Origin: Chenopodium formosanum
Lineage: Eukaryota > Streptophyta > Magnoliopsida > Caryophyllales > Amaranthaceae
DNA: 64,000 nt
Direction: 5' to 3'
Assembly (NCBI GenBank): GCA_024500155.1
Contig: CM044860.1
Location: 5,006,501-5,070,500 of the forward strand
The notes below the pieces were generated by a model. That model was given only the letters and a program-made list of their open reading frames with translations. It was not told the DNA's origin and did no database searches. Position 1 is the first letter of the stretch. Each line of letters begins with the position of its first letter. Shown here piece by piece: positions 22,034 to 34,500 of the stretch. The translations under genes were made by a program, and so were the position numbers.

Positions 22034-22826
22034 AGTTAGATGATGCATTTCAGATTTTGCAGATCTCTTGTTCCACCCTTTGAAACTGTTGCTTAGCGGA
22101 CCTGTTGTAGTGATCTATGCTCAGTAATTGTTTAGATTTGTGTTCAATATTTCTGTTGCTTTTGTTTAGTTTTGCTGTAATTGCTGAATTTTCACTCTTT
22201 TTTTAAGCAGAAGTCTGAATTCCGGAAACAAATGTTTTGTTAGACGCTATTCTCCTGTATGTGCTTCAAATAGGATTCCAACCTGAAAGGATGAATGACT
22301 GAATGAGGCTGGTAGTCTTCTGGGAACTAGCCTGGTCTTCAATAGAAACTATTTGGATTAATATTTCTTTTTATTATTATACTTATTTGTATAAATAATA
22401 ATAACCCATAAATAATAATTAACAAGTTACTGTAGCTTAAAATCCCACTTTTGCTGTAGTTTGATACTTTTTGTATTTTTAGTTTTTCTTTTTGTTGGTC
22501 AGATTGAATGGTAGGATTCCATTGAAAGAGAGTTTAATGAATTTTAGGTCTGGGGTTCTCGTGAATTTATCCTGTTGACAATTGTAGGGTCAACCGAGCT
22601 TCCACCTTTTTGGGTTTTTGATGTGTGTTGCTGCAACGACTGCCAGGGCTCTTAATTTTTCATAAAGCTGCTGTCTTCAGTTTTGCTATTGTACTGTGGG
22701 AGAGTGAGTTACTAACAGGGAAGGCGTGCATTCTGCATTTTTGCTTCTTGTTTTTGCTGAATTTTTAAACACTACAACTTGTACATTTTCCGGCTTGAAT
22801 GAAATTTAACAATGTTTTTTGTGCAG
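22034..22826 (+). other. SF3B1 3' region and intergenic DNA
   Basis: The first 130-150 bases are probably the SF3B1 3'UTR. The rest is T-rich with no clear gene and may be an intron of the IQD remnant that follows. Confidence 0.4.
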
Positions 22827-23400
22827 CTTACATATGAATACTCAACCCCATTACAAGCAGCTGTTGGAGTAGTGCAGAAGGTAAACATATATCTTTTACC
22901 ATCATTTTAAGCATACAATAAAGGATGCATGGTGTGACTATTGGGGTTTATTTCTTGCAGATATTACTTTCACTAGATGTATGATGAGTTAGTGATATGA
23001 TTGTTGTTATTTGTTTCGAACAATGTGTAGAATGAGGCTTTTCACATTTTAATCTGTTGAGACTAAATGTGAAAGGTATGTAGAGCATCAAAATGCATAT
23101 GTTGATATCCAGTATTTAGTATTATTGATCAAAAGAGCTTTGTGACCAGGCAAGGAGAGCACTACGGGCTTTGAGAGGGTTGGTGAGGCTTAAATCAATG
23201 ATCGAAGGGCAGTTTGTGAAGGGACTCCGTGGCTAATCTCCTTGCTCCCCAAGGTGTAATACCATCAATTTCTTTTTAAGCTTATTACATTTTCCAATAA
23301 CCTTTTCCAAATGTTTGTTTCTATTGTGCAGCATCAGTGCCACATCTCGTCTTGACATGATTGAGGGTGTAGATAGCCAGAAGGTATAATTTGCTTATCT
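22827..23400 (+). pseudogene. Remnant of an IQD (IQ67-domain) calmodulin-binding gene
   Basis: Two exon-like pieces match the IQ67 core of plant IQD proteins. Piece 1 (22827-22880) reads LTYEYSTPLQAAVGVVQK between a GTGCAG acceptor and a GTAAAC donor. Piece 2 (23150-23236) follows ACCAG and reads ARRALRALRGLVRLKSMIEG, then QFVKGLRG and a stop. In IQD genes the phase-0 intron sits exactly before ARRALRAL, as here. The IQ motif in piece 1 has lost its Arg (LQAAVGVVQ where IQAAFRGYL is usual), so calmodulin binding there is unlikely. A third piece (23331-23383) lies between splice-like sites but I do not recognise it. Upstream and downstream exons are missing. Confidence 0.5.
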
Positions 23401-23722
23401 ATTAATTGTGACAAGAAAATAGCAGGCATATCATTTGAACTGATCCCTTTCTGTTCATCAATTTTATTTTATTTTTGTAATAAGTTTTTGGTATTCTTCA
23501 AGGACTTCAACTAAGTATAAACTAATATGTATTCTAAACAGCTTGCCAATCATCTTGAATTTCTTGTCATGTAGTGTCAGCTATAGGAAGAAAAGCCTCT
23601 TTAAGGTCTGTGCAAGTGAATACATATAAGTATTTGGAATACAACTTCAAAGTTCCAAAGAACTTCCTATACACCCACTCATCAGAAAATAGGTTTTTTT
23701 TTTTTCTTTTTTTTTTTTTTTT

Positions 23723-23774
23723 GGGGTGGGGAAGGAGGAGGGGAGGGGGGGGGGTGTGGGCAGGGGTGTTGGGG
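23723..23774 (+). repeat. G-rich tract with G-quadruplex potential
   Basis: At least five runs of four or more G (GGGGTGGGG, AGGGGAGGGGG, CAGGGGTGTTGGGG) follow a poly(T) run. Such spacing fits the usual G-quadruplex pattern on the plus strand. Confidence 0.7.
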
Positions 23775-24139
23775 CCTTAACATCTTAAAATCTTAGTTTG
23801 TAATTTGTATAGTCACTTTCATGCTATATGTGTAATCAGAAATACTTTTTTTTTTTTTTTTTCCTAAATTTGATATAATACTTCTCATTTTTTTATTTTA
23901 TTTGAAACAATCTTTCTCTTACTTGATGCCATATTGACTTGAATTCTATTGACTCGGAGGCACATATATACCTAACGTATGGTAGGAATTAGCTATATAT
24001 ATAAACATGATTCATCTGAGCGTCAGAAGTTATGGGAGAAGGAAGGCAAGGAAGTAGGAGAAAGATAATGTGGGTTGAGGACATGAAAACAAGAGCAAAA
24101 TTTAAAAACTATGTAAGTTAAGTGTTACTGTAATATATA

Positions 24140-24230
24140 CTCCATCCGTCTCTAAATTAAAAGTCTCTTTTTCTTTATTATGTGAGTAATAAATACTAAA
24201 AAGAAGTTTTGTATTAAGGGACGGAGGGAG
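24140..24230. mobile_element. Stowaway MITE (91 bp)
   Basis: Starts CTCCATCCGTC and ends GACGGAGGGAG as inverted termini, flanked by TA at 24138-24139 and 24231-24232. This is the classic Tc1/mariner-derived Stowaway signature. Confidence 0.9.
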
Positions 24231-24781
24231 TACTTCGTAAAAGCAAATGGAAAGGGAAATGAGAGCGAGTGGAAGGGCCCATAAAGATTAATTTTGTAAA
24301 TCTTGCAATAATGTTGGAGAAGAAATGAGAGTCTTGCAAAAACATTAGATAAGGAACGAGAGAGAGAGATGGCTAATGATTATCAATTATAGAGTCTTGC
24401 AAAAATATTTCCTTCTCTTATTTATTAATTCCTATATTATTTTTCAAAGGGAAACTATATTTACTATTTAGGGATGAAAAGTGTATTTATTAAATATAAC
24501 TATATAAGCACTATCACTAGGTTTCAAAAAAAAAAAAAAAAAATAAAATAAAAAAAAAAATAAAAATATAAGCACTATCATTATAAACCGTTTCCTATTA
24601 TTTTTAAGCAAATGCCTTTTATTTTAAATCAGTATATGGAGTATACTATCAATGCTTTGACAATTTTGAAAACTGAGATATATTTAAGTTATTCTTATAT
24701 TTTCCTTGTAGCCATTTTATTATTAGTATTATTGTTCTTTCTTTTTTATTTTAATATGTTTTATATACGGATCTTGCTCAC

Positions 24782-24939
24782 GAGCACCCCGGGGCGTTAG
24801 ATAAAGAGTAATTATATTGGTTGAAATGATATTAAGTTAGGAATGCATGATAAAATCACGCGTCGTTCGGTGTAATTAATGTTAATTTTACTCTAATATT
24901 TGCACTTTAATTCTCTTATCTAACGCCCCGAAGACGCTC
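24782..24939. mobile_element. Unclassified MITE with GGGGCGTTAGATAA termini
   Basis: The left end GAGCACCCCGGGGCGTTAG and the right end CTAACGCCCCGAAGACGCTC are inverted repeats of about 23 bp. The interior is AT-rich with no coding. I did not settle the target duplication. Confidence 0.7.
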
Positions 24940-26559
24940 ATTAGTTTTTGCCTTTACATTAATACCACTCTAACAATCAACAATTAAACGTCTAAATCAA
25001 GTTTAATTCCGCAAAACGTGGGCCGCTACCATAACTATATGATGAAAATTTCCCTTAATTGGCCGTATTGGTGATCAGAGATTTATTGCAGGAAATTAGT
25101 TTCATAATTCATACCTGTAAGGCTGTAAAACTCACAACACTATATATTCCTACCTTATCAATTACATTGATTTATTGGGAATATAACCTTCTGGATAATG
25201 TAATTTCCAGAACTTTATTCACACTTTTTATCTATAAAAAAAAAATGAATTTAATCTCCACTCCCTGCGATTTTCGCTGAAGAATGATTTGGAATCGACT
25301 ATTTTGACAAAATTATCAGACCAGCACTTTCTCCAGGCTAAAAACAGTACAGTAGATAATTTACAAAAACCAACTAATCTAAGTTAATCATTGTGATGCA
25401 ATAAATGTAAACTCCTAATCAAACTCTTGTTATAACAAAATACACGAATTAAAAAAAAAAAAAAAAAATGAAAGAAGATGACTTGTAAGTTGCTTACAAT
25501 TGTTATTTTTGGCAATATCTTTACAAACAATACTTGAATTTGTAATCCAGGTTTGTAAAATGAATTGGTCAAGTCAGTTTTAGTTCAGATAAACATAAGT
25601 CGATGTTGTAATTACTCTTGGATCAAATCAATTTTCAGATTGTTTCAAGGTTACTTCGGATTTTGTAATAAATAATCATATTTCAAGACCAAAATAATTC
25701 AAAAGAATCCAAATCCAAATTTGAAATCGGGTAATTTTATTACCATCTGAGTCAACAATTACTCTCATCTCACATAACGTACGTTAGCTAGCTAAAATTA
25801 ACATACGAATCCATAATAAACAAAAATAAGAGTTACTAATGCAATATTAAGCGTAACAGCAGTGAGTAATAAGTACAATAAGTGCAGTCTTTAATTGCAG
25901 TTTATTTTACTCCTACTTGCTTAATTACTGTCCGAAATTAACCCATCGCAGTAAAAATGCATGGTTACCACGTGGATCATCTTGAATGCATCGTCTCAAT
26001 ATCATTTTTTTATCATGTGCGCCTCCACTCACCTACCTACCAGTCTACCGCCCATTAATTAAAGTGTCCATTTTATAAAATTCGACACCAGCTTACAAAC
26101 AAACTCACGTGCCCCACACTGTCCAATAATACCAGTTTCCGCCGTTGGATTTTCCCCACTAATAATAATAATCTTAAAATCTTAATACGAAGTAGAATAA
26201 TTAAATCATTATTTAATTTAAATTTTAAATATTAAGAGAGTCCGGCTTAAACGAATTGAATCGACATAAAGCTGAATTAATAGCACAAAATCACGCACCG
26301 ACTGAATGTTAAATTAAGATATGGAAAAAGAAATAAAAGAGAAGAAAAGACACGATTAAATTAATTAATCACAGTATCATGAACAAGTGAATCTGTCTCT
26401 CTCAGTCAAACCCAAGTCCAAACCATACTAATAAATCTCACTCTTCTATTCTAACTTAAACCAAATAAATTAATTAAAAAGAAAAAACGGTAATAATAAC
26501 ATTTACTCGTAATTAACAAACCGAGGAAAAGGACGTGGAAGAAAAAGACAATCCTATCC

Positions 26560-27813
26560 CTAAAGTACCAACGAAATTACGCCGGATGCCACTGACAAAA
26601 CAACTGCAATAAACAACGTGGAACCTTTTCTCTGAGCAACAGCATTCTTCGGGCTACTTTCGTCGGCATCGGTTCCTGGACCTTCCGCCGGAGAATCACC
26701 CGCCGGCGAATCAGCTGACGCAGGAGAAGGCGGCGAAGATGCCGGAGTACTCGCCGGAGAAGGAGAGTCAGCTTCCGGCGACGGAGCAGGAGACGGAGAA
26801 TCACTCTCCGGAGCAGGTGCCGGCGCCGGAGACTCTCCGAACAACGCCACTGGCAAAAGTACATTATCGACGGAGTAAACGACAACAGGAGTTGAGTCGA
26901 GCAAAGTTCCGGCGACTCTAGAAGAATCGACGCCAGTATGAAGCGTAACAGTGTCGCCGGAAGTCGTCGGAGATAGATCGTACTTTCCGCCGCCGGGAGC
27001 CAACGTAGCTAACTTACCTTTCGTCGATTTTAGGGTTCCGACGGGAGAGTAGCTGCTAAGCGCGTGAAATTGGAGGAGAGAGACAACCTCTGCATTGCTC
27101 AATTTGCTGAGATCTGGAACACCTTTCGCTTTGAAAGCTTCATCAGTTGGCGCAAAAATGGTGATTCCCTTCTCCATTTGATTCTGGAAAATCTTCAAAA
27201 CTCCACTCGACGAAATCAGCGATGCAAATGTCTTGCAACCGGCCTTGTCCAACACCGCCGTCAGATTCACGTCGGAGCCAGCGGCGGTGAGCAGCGCCGG
27301 AGCAATGATCGGAGCACTGATCTCAAGTACAGAGATATTGTACGGAATCTGCTTGACAGATTTCGTGTACGTAGAGTTTAACTTTGACCCGGATTCACCC
27401 GAGCCGAACCCGACCGACCCGCCCTTGAGGTCAGTGATATTGACCTGACCCTCTTGGGCGGAGGCGGAGCCGGTGGTCTGATACAATGTTGTGGTCAAGA
27501 CCGTGCCATTGGCGATGGAGTGGAGCTTCTTCGGGTCGTAGTAGTCGAGCAGGACATGGAGCGATAAAATGTTTTTGACAACTGATAGCGGCTTCCCGGA
27601 GGTGAGGGTGGACATTGCGCCATTGTCGAGAGCGAGGACGGTGATGGTTTGGCGGGAATTGATTTCGTCGTCGAGTTTTGTTTGTGTAAGGTAGGAATTA
27701 AACTGAGAGAGACTCGGGTCGGAGGAGAGGATTTCGGTGATGTTGTGAGCGTAGCATACGGCGATCATTGAGAGGAGAGAGAAAATTGCCGTGGTTTTCA
27801 TGGCGGAAGCCAT
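26560..27813 (-). CDS. FLA10: Fasciclin-like arabinogalactan protein (FLA8/FLA10 type)
   Basis: A GPI-anchored cell-surface glycoprotein of the cell wall and plasma membrane, thought to act in adhesion, wall structure and signalling. The 417 residues are encoded without introns. Residues 1-22 form a signal peptide ending CYA before HNITEIL. Two FAS1 domains follow (about 23-175 and 185-330), with H1-like motifs TITVLALDN and GITIFAPTDEAF and several N-glycosylation sites (NITE, NGT, NITD, NST). Residues 331-392 are rich in AP, SP and TP dipeptides, the sites for hydroxyproline-linked arabinogalactan. The last 20 or so residues are hydrophobic (LFIAVVLSVASGVISLVL), a GPI-attachment signal. Two FAS1 domains around one another with this C-terminal region place it with Arabidopsis FLA8/FLA10; which one is not decidable. 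The GC content is visibly higher than in surrounding DNA. Confidence 0.95.
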   Translation of the reverse strand: MASAMKTTAIFSLLSMIAVCYAHNITEILSSDPSLSQFNSYLTQTKLDDEINSRQTITVLALDNGAMSTLTSGKPLSVVKNILSLHVLLDYYDPKKLHSIANGTVLTTTLYQTTGSASAQEGQVNITDLKGGSVGFGSGESGSKLNSTYTKSVKQIPYNISVLEISAPIIAPALLTAAGSDVNLTAVLDKAGCKTFASLISSSGVLKIFQNQMEKGITIFAPTDEAFKAKGVPDLSKLSNAEVVSLLQFHALSSYSPVGTLKSTKGKLATLAPGGGKYDLSPTTSGDTVTLHTGVDSSRVAGTLLDSTPVVVYSVDNVLLPVALFGESPAPAPAPESDSPSPAPSPEADSPSPASTPASSPPSPASADSPAGDSPAEGPGTDADESSPKNAVAQRKGSTLFIAVVLSVASGVISLVL

Positions 27814-27872
27814 TGTTAATGGTTTTAGAGAGAGAAAGAGAGGGAAGTAAGGGAGTGTTAGAAAATGAAGGG

Positions 27873-27882
27873 CTTTTTATAG
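27873..27882 (-). promoter_or_regulatory. TATA box of the FLA gene
   Basis: The minus strand reads CTATAAAAAG about 60 bases before the ATG, followed by a CT-rich leader. Spacing implies a leader of about 35 bases. Confidence 0.6.
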
Positions 27883-27899
27883 GAGTAGTTAACTAAGGT

Positions 27900-29393
27900 T
27901 GGGTTTAAGTGGGGTTTAAGGGAGTTTAGTTAACCATGGTAAAGTTAAGTACATTTGAGTTAGTGAGTGAGTCAAGTGTGGAGGTTTTATTGTTTTAACT
28001 CAAACAGTTGGTGGGAAGAGACTGAGGGTGGGAGTGTGTGAAATGACTAAATTGACCTTGGGTTTGATTTTAGTAACGGTCAAAAATGATAATTGTAATA
28101 ATTTTATTAAATTAAAGAATATATATATATATAGTGCAAGTTGGAAAAGGAAAAGGGGATGAAATAGGGAAGGATATGATTTAATTTCTAAATGTGGGTA
28201 AGATAGGAATCATGATCATTAAGATGGGATATAAAACTAGCTGTTATGTGTTTTTAGGTTTGAATTGAAACGTTTTTAAGTGGGAAAAATGTTGAAGAAG
28301 GAAATAAAGTGTGGAAAGTATATGCTTCTAAAAATGATGTGAATTGGGATGGCCCTCAATAATATGAGAAAATGGACAAATGTGGTGTCAACACCAAGCC
28401 AGCAAATATGAACCATTTTGATGCATATTTGGCTATTTGCCATAGGTGGCTATGGCTTTGGATTTTTTTCGCGTGATGATTTTTTTAAGATAATATAGTA
28501 TGTAATTTTTTTATTGTTTGATTTGTAATATTAAGAAATTTTGTCTAATTAGTGATGATAATTATCTTGGAAAATTGACGTTTTTTTTATGTGGATGTAA
28601 TTATTGTTTAGAAAAACTAGTATAAAAATAGCATAAAGGCTACATATAAGAAAAAGAAAACTAGAAAATAAATTATTTTGAATACATGAACATTGATTAC
28701 ATTATTATGAATTTTGATATTAAAACAATTTTAGAAAATCCAATCAAATTAGGATAATTGAATGGCAGATTCATAGTAATGCACAATGCATTTTATATTA
28801 TTTTTTTTTGAAGAAATGCATAAACTTTAACAAATGGCAAATGTATTAAACCATTCTATGTAACTCCCAATGATTAAATATTGGCTTAAATGTGATTATT
28901 GTTAATGTAGCAATTAACATTAAATTGAATGGGATTGTAAAGAGGAAGGAAATTGTTAATGTGGTATATTTCTAAATAATGCTTGTTTGGATTATCAAAT
29001 AAATTGTAGTATGCCGTTTGTTTGGGTTTTATAGATATACAATTACTTCTATTAACCAATTATATAGTATGTTTGAATATGATAATAAGCCCCTTTTCTC
29101 CATAGAATACTACTTTTGTTTGGATTTTTAATACACAATTACTTCAAATTAAGCTATCAACAGTCATATTATTATTGGATAAATCTTAATTGAATTGGAA
29201 AACTATCTAGAAAGTGCATGTAGAAGTGTAATGTACTATGTTGTTGTTGTGGTTGCTATTACTTATTTTGTCTAAAATACACAGTAACTAATTTTCTCCG
29301 AACTTATAATGTATTTGGATTCATCAAAGCTTATTTCACCCAGACTTTTATCATTTAGATTTATTAGTACAGTACTCCGTATAAAATAAGTTC

Positions 29394-29434
<41 letters not shown>

Positions 29435-31547
29435 CGGCTACCTTTTAGGCAGGAACAGCACAATATATCCCAATATCCCATCTTATTGCTTACTCTGTGA
29501 TCAAATCATTCAGCATAAAAGGAAATAGGGCTGGCAAGCACTTATTATCAATGCCCTTCCATCAACCAATTATCTCGTTTTCTATAAATGTTCATGAATC
29601 ATGATTTTATTCCATCAAAGTAGTACATGACTGTGCTGTAGAAAATAAGGATTTTCACCTTTAGTAGAAAGAAACAACACCATAGGATTAAATTGAGTAA
29701 ATATATAGCAATTGTTGGAAAAAGTTGCCTTGTAAATTATAACCTGAAAAAAAAAAAAAAACAAAACAAAAAAAAAAACACTCAAGTCTTTTATGATGTA
29801 TTTTTGTTGTTGTAGTTACACAATGTGTAAAGATGCAAGTATGTAACCTATTACTTCAATCGTTTTTTCATACAACTCTAAATCGCATATTGAACTATCA
29901 CATTCTAATACTGTTGTTGGTTGATTCACGAAAATGAGAAATGGATTAAAATTTTTTAATTTAAATGTTAAAATTACTTAATTAATTGTAAGAAAATACC
30001 TTAAACAATGACGCTTTCAAACAAATTTTCTTTAACAAATAGCTTCAAATTCATCACAAGTTTGCGAATACAAACTGCAAGGAAGAGTTGCATTATTGCA
30101 ATTTTTCTTACACTTGAAGATAATCTATTTGCATCATGATAATAAATAATGAAAACATAAAAACAAAAAAGAATCTACTTCCAACCTCTTAAACACTCCT
30201 CTTTGAGAATGAACTAGAAAAGTAATGCATTAAAGAAACAAATACAGTACAATAGGTTGCCCTATAAATAATTAAAACTTGTCCGACCCTTAAAATGTAA
30301 GTCACTTGGCTAAAACTTTGGCCTTTTGCTCTTTGGTCTGTCTGGTGGTCATGGAATAATACCAATCTTTATTAATCTGCTAATATTATTATTAGTACAG
30401 TAAGATTTTATATTTTATAAATACCTTTTGTTTTAGAATGAGGTTATAGAACAATGACAGATAAAAAAAAAGGAGAAAAATAAAGGCACCAAAAATATTC
30501 CAAAATATATGAACACTCGTGGGAGTAAACACTATGATCATGGCAACTAATTTGGTACTCCGTGCTTAATTTTTAAGACCACTACAACAGCCTATCACCA
30601 GTTCATAGACAGAAAGTACTATACAAATTAACAAATACCATAGGACTATCTCACTGTCTTGACAAAAAATGTAAAACTCGTCCTCGTGACATTGGGAATT
30701 TGGGATGGTAAACGGGTAGTTGTATATTCCTCTTGTCCCTTAAAGATGCTCAATTTTTTTCACTCATCCCATATCCTTTTCCTTTCAAAAAATTTCAATA
30801 GCTCCAACAATATCGCCAAAAAAATAAAATAAAAATAAAATTAACAATTTAAACCAATTTTCGAACGACATGACAGTGCTGTATAATTTAAAGCAAAGCC
30901 GAAGAGGAAGTAGCTTCCCTTCATTGGCAATTTGACGACAGAAATTTTTTTGTGATCCCTATTGAATATTGATGATTACCGAAAATTCTAGAAACTATGG
31001 TATATGCTACACAGTCAGTCGTGCAAGGTAGAATGGTAGATCCTCCAATAACAGCAAAAAGAAAAGGAAAGATGAACTATAATATCAGTGATGTGAAGGG
31101 AGGACCGATGGGGACCGTTGAGCATGAGAAGCAAATTTCACAAGTAGCCTCGGCTTGTCCCGTGTCGGTGACAAAAGAAGAGAACTAGATTTGCCATCAA
31201 CCAAACATATCAACTTCATTACAATCAGCAACATTTGTATTCATATGTTTATTTCTTTCTTTCTTTTTCTCTCTCTTTTTTAATGTATTTTATATCCTTG
31301 TCTTAAATATCCTTTGATGTACTGTACTCCAATTAGATAGGTCAGAGTTTAGTGTGTTTTTACTGTAACAAAATGTCAACAAGACAGATCTTTCCCATGA
31401 TAAATCTCTCAAAAAAATGTGGTATAACTGTAATTGATATGATTGTTTGTAATACAGCATTAAATTAAAGCCATTAACATAATAATGAACAATATGGATA
31501 GAAATTTCTACAGTAAAAAAGCACTGGGTGAAACTCTAACCAGTTTG
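27900..31547. other. Intergenic region, AT-rich
   Basis: About 3.6 kb between the FLA promoter and the 3' end of the Vms1 gene. It contains poly(A) tracts near 29400-29432 and 29746-29780, and two related pieces near 29020 and 29115 (TTTGTTTGG..ACAATTACTTC). Apart from the doubtful small frame at 30997 I see no gene. Confidence 0.6.
30997..31188 (+). CDS. Small open frame of 63 codons, doubtful
   Basis: Reads MVYATQSVVQGRMVDPPITA and ends CPVSVTKEEN. Composition is more protein-like than the flanks, and the downstream sequence is T-rich like a 3' end. I recognise no family, domain, signal peptide or membrane segment. It might be a small gene, a last exon, or chance. Confidence 0.2.
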   Translation: MVYATQSVVQGRMVDPPITAKRKGKMNYNISDVKGGPMGTVEHEKQISQVASACPVSVTKEEN

Positions 31548-34500
31548 CTAACCATCTTCAAGAAATTCTCTGTGAACTTGCATGCATGTTGTGCTGCAGT
31601 ATTTGTAGTTATATCGGTGGAAAGGAACTTTACCCACCAATGATGCATTACAACAGGAGCAAACTGTGTCGGTACTGCCAATGTTGGTTTTTGGTTGGGA
31701 GGAGCTTGCAGTAGTAGGGTTGCTGCTAGCCCCTTGAGCATTAGCAGCAGCAGCAGCCAAGGCAAGTCTTCTTTCAGCTGCAGCAGCTCTCTTTTCTCTC
31801 TCCTCAATTTGTTTCCTCTTTAGTTCCTCCTAAGCAGAAGGAAAATACAAGTCAGAATCGCAAAAGCCCCAAGGCAGTAATTTGGTTCCTCCTAAGTAGA
31901 AGGAAAATATAAGTCAGAAATTCAGAATCGCAAAAGTCATGAGGCAGCAAAACAAAAATTCCCTTATGAATGCCAATATGCCATGTGATTCATGAATGTA
32001 TACCTCTTTGGACAATCTCGCTGCAATCACAGATTGAACTGTTCTAACTGGACGTGAAGCAGTACTTTTGTTCTCTGCGGCCGTTGCTATCTTCTGGGAT
32101 TCTGCAGCCTTGACCTTCATGGATAAACTACAACGTTAGAGAAGGATACACAATGCCGGTAACTGATAGGGCCGTCACATTGACAAGAAATTCTACGTGC
32201 TAATACTCCTACAATGTGAAAAATGTGCATATCCTATAACAACACAGCACCAGGATCCTGCAGCTGGCAAGTAGGATTGATAGCACAGTGGAATAGAGGA
32301 GTTGGTACAACTCTTGTCAAATCGAGAAAAGAATTACCTCAGCTTTCTTTTCCCTTTCCCTTGCTTTCCGCTGTTTCTTCAATTCCTTTGCTTTTGCTTT
32401 CCGCTTAGCATCTTTTTCAGCCTACGCATTGATGGCCGGATCAAAATTAGTATAATAAACCATGTCATACATCAAGAAAACATGCATAAAAAATAGAAGA
32501 TAAACATAAATCACACCAAAAGAACTGAAAATTACAGCTCAAAAATGATATACAAGAGGAAAAAGACCACAGAAGATGACAATGATGCATCAGACTAGTC
32601 CAAGCCAAAAGCATCACTTTATAGAAAAAGAATGCAACCACAAATGTACTACAGAGCTTGGCGACTAAATATTTGAAGAACAGTACCTGCTTTGCAGCCT
32701 GAGACTCCTCCATCTCTTTAGTCAACGCACTAGGAACATTAGCAGCATGCCAATCCCACTTTTCAAGATTTGAAGCCATAAAGCGTCTGAAAGTATTTCT
32801 GACTTCCTTATCAGTAGCCACCATGTAGGGTGTTTTCCCTCTTTCATCTTTGACAGTAGGATCTAAACCCTGCTCTAGAAGTTCCAAAACCTTTTCAGGA
32901 TTATCAGATTTCGCTGCTTCATGTAATGGAGTTGTAGTGTGTCCGATTTCTTTATCACCTTCTTCTGACGAGGATTCTTTATCAGAAATTTTGCCACTTC
33001 CAGAAACTTCATCCTCCTTAATCACCTTTACTTCCCTTTCGACACCCTTCAATATGTTTGCATCACTTACACAACTTACATTTAAGTCAATCTGCTTTAT
33101 ATCAGGAAGCTCTTCCTCGTTTTCATAAACAACTAGGCTTAACTGGTTATATATCCGTCGTGCTTCCTTTAAGGTAGGCCGCCGAACACTAAAAGGAATA
33201 TTCCTAGCATCACACTGTTGGTTGCTGAAGAGTGGGCCCTCGCCATTATAGAACATTTGGCGGTTGCTTGAAGGTGCATAGATGAAAACACAGGAAGATG
33301 CATCAAAATAAGGCTTCCAAGAAGCAAGCAACTCTTGAATATCCTGAACAAAATAAATGTGTCAACAACTATGACATCACGGTTAAAAACCTCAACTCAT
33401 TTGGAAAACAAAAGAGAGTAAGCAACATCGATTTGATTTCCATCAGACAAGAAAAGATGGATCAAGTATAACTTGATGAGAAAGCTGTATAGAGCAGCCA
33501 AAATCAGAACAAATACAACTTCTGCTTATGAAATAGTCAAAATTAATTAAATCCTCCCTTTTTTAGAAAAATAAATTAAAAGACAAATATATGGTTAATC
33601 TAAACAACATCACTTGCAAAAATTTCTTTCAATTATGTTAGGAAACCTCAACACGAAACTGACTTGGCCTTGAGTCATTGTTTTTATAAAGGCATTACTA
33701 GAAGTTAAGGTTGGTCTTACTTTTGCATTAAGAAATTGCAGTCTTGCAAATCTCCTGCTATTCACATAACTGCTGGGCTACCTAAAACTGAGCCGTCCAA
33801 AACATTAGGTAGTTCTAGTTTACATTTAATAAAAGGTAAGCACTAATGAGTAGTTTGACTAAACTTGAAACACAATTTATAAGCATTAGGGAACAGCCTG
33901 AAGTAGATTACTTCATAAAGGGAGAAATTTACATGAAGTTAAACTCGCCCGTGAATAACTCATACAATTCTGTAGATTACTTCACTGTAAAGGATAGAGG
34001 AAATTTTTGATCTTGGAAAAACAGTCAGTGCTCAACTAAATATGCATACAAAAGAATATAAGGAAATGGTCAAAATTATATAAGGAAATTCTGTAGGGGA
34101 AAGAAATAAATTCACAAGGCAAGTGCACCAAAAATTGTGGTAAAAAGTTATGTCCTTTAACTTAGCATGTCCTGCAAAAGTCACAAGCAAACCAGCAAGT
34201 AGATTCCCATATACAAAGCAAAGTTCTAGGCATTATGTTATATTTCCAAATATAGTCAAGTTGGATCAAATCTTAGTAGGGTGTTCCTAGAGACATAGAT
34301 CCACTTCTTCCATTCAATTGCATTTGCAGGGTATGATATAACGACATATACTACAAGTCATCTTGCGCAATGTTCAAACAATCAAAATATTGCAATATGT
34401 ATCATGTTCATGTACAGCACAGCGATAACCAGTCATTAGGACAATACCTTCTTCAAAGCAAGCTCATTATAGCGGCGAAGTGATGCTCCAGCAGAATGTA

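Larger units (their letters stand above)
23401..26559. other. Intergenic region with MITEs, no gene seen
   Basis: About 3.2 kb that holds a T/G tract (23691-23776), two MITEs (24140-24230 and 24782-24939) and several poly(A/T) runs. A short duplicated piece, ATAAGCACTATCA, lies on both sides of the poly(A) tract at 24527-24565. Open frames near 24.6 and 25.1 kb are short and unsupported. Confidence 0.6.

Noticed and set aside
26577..26921. Arg-rich and Pro-rich open frames overlapping the FLA gene
   Set aside because: Out-of-frame readings of the AP/SP-rich segment.
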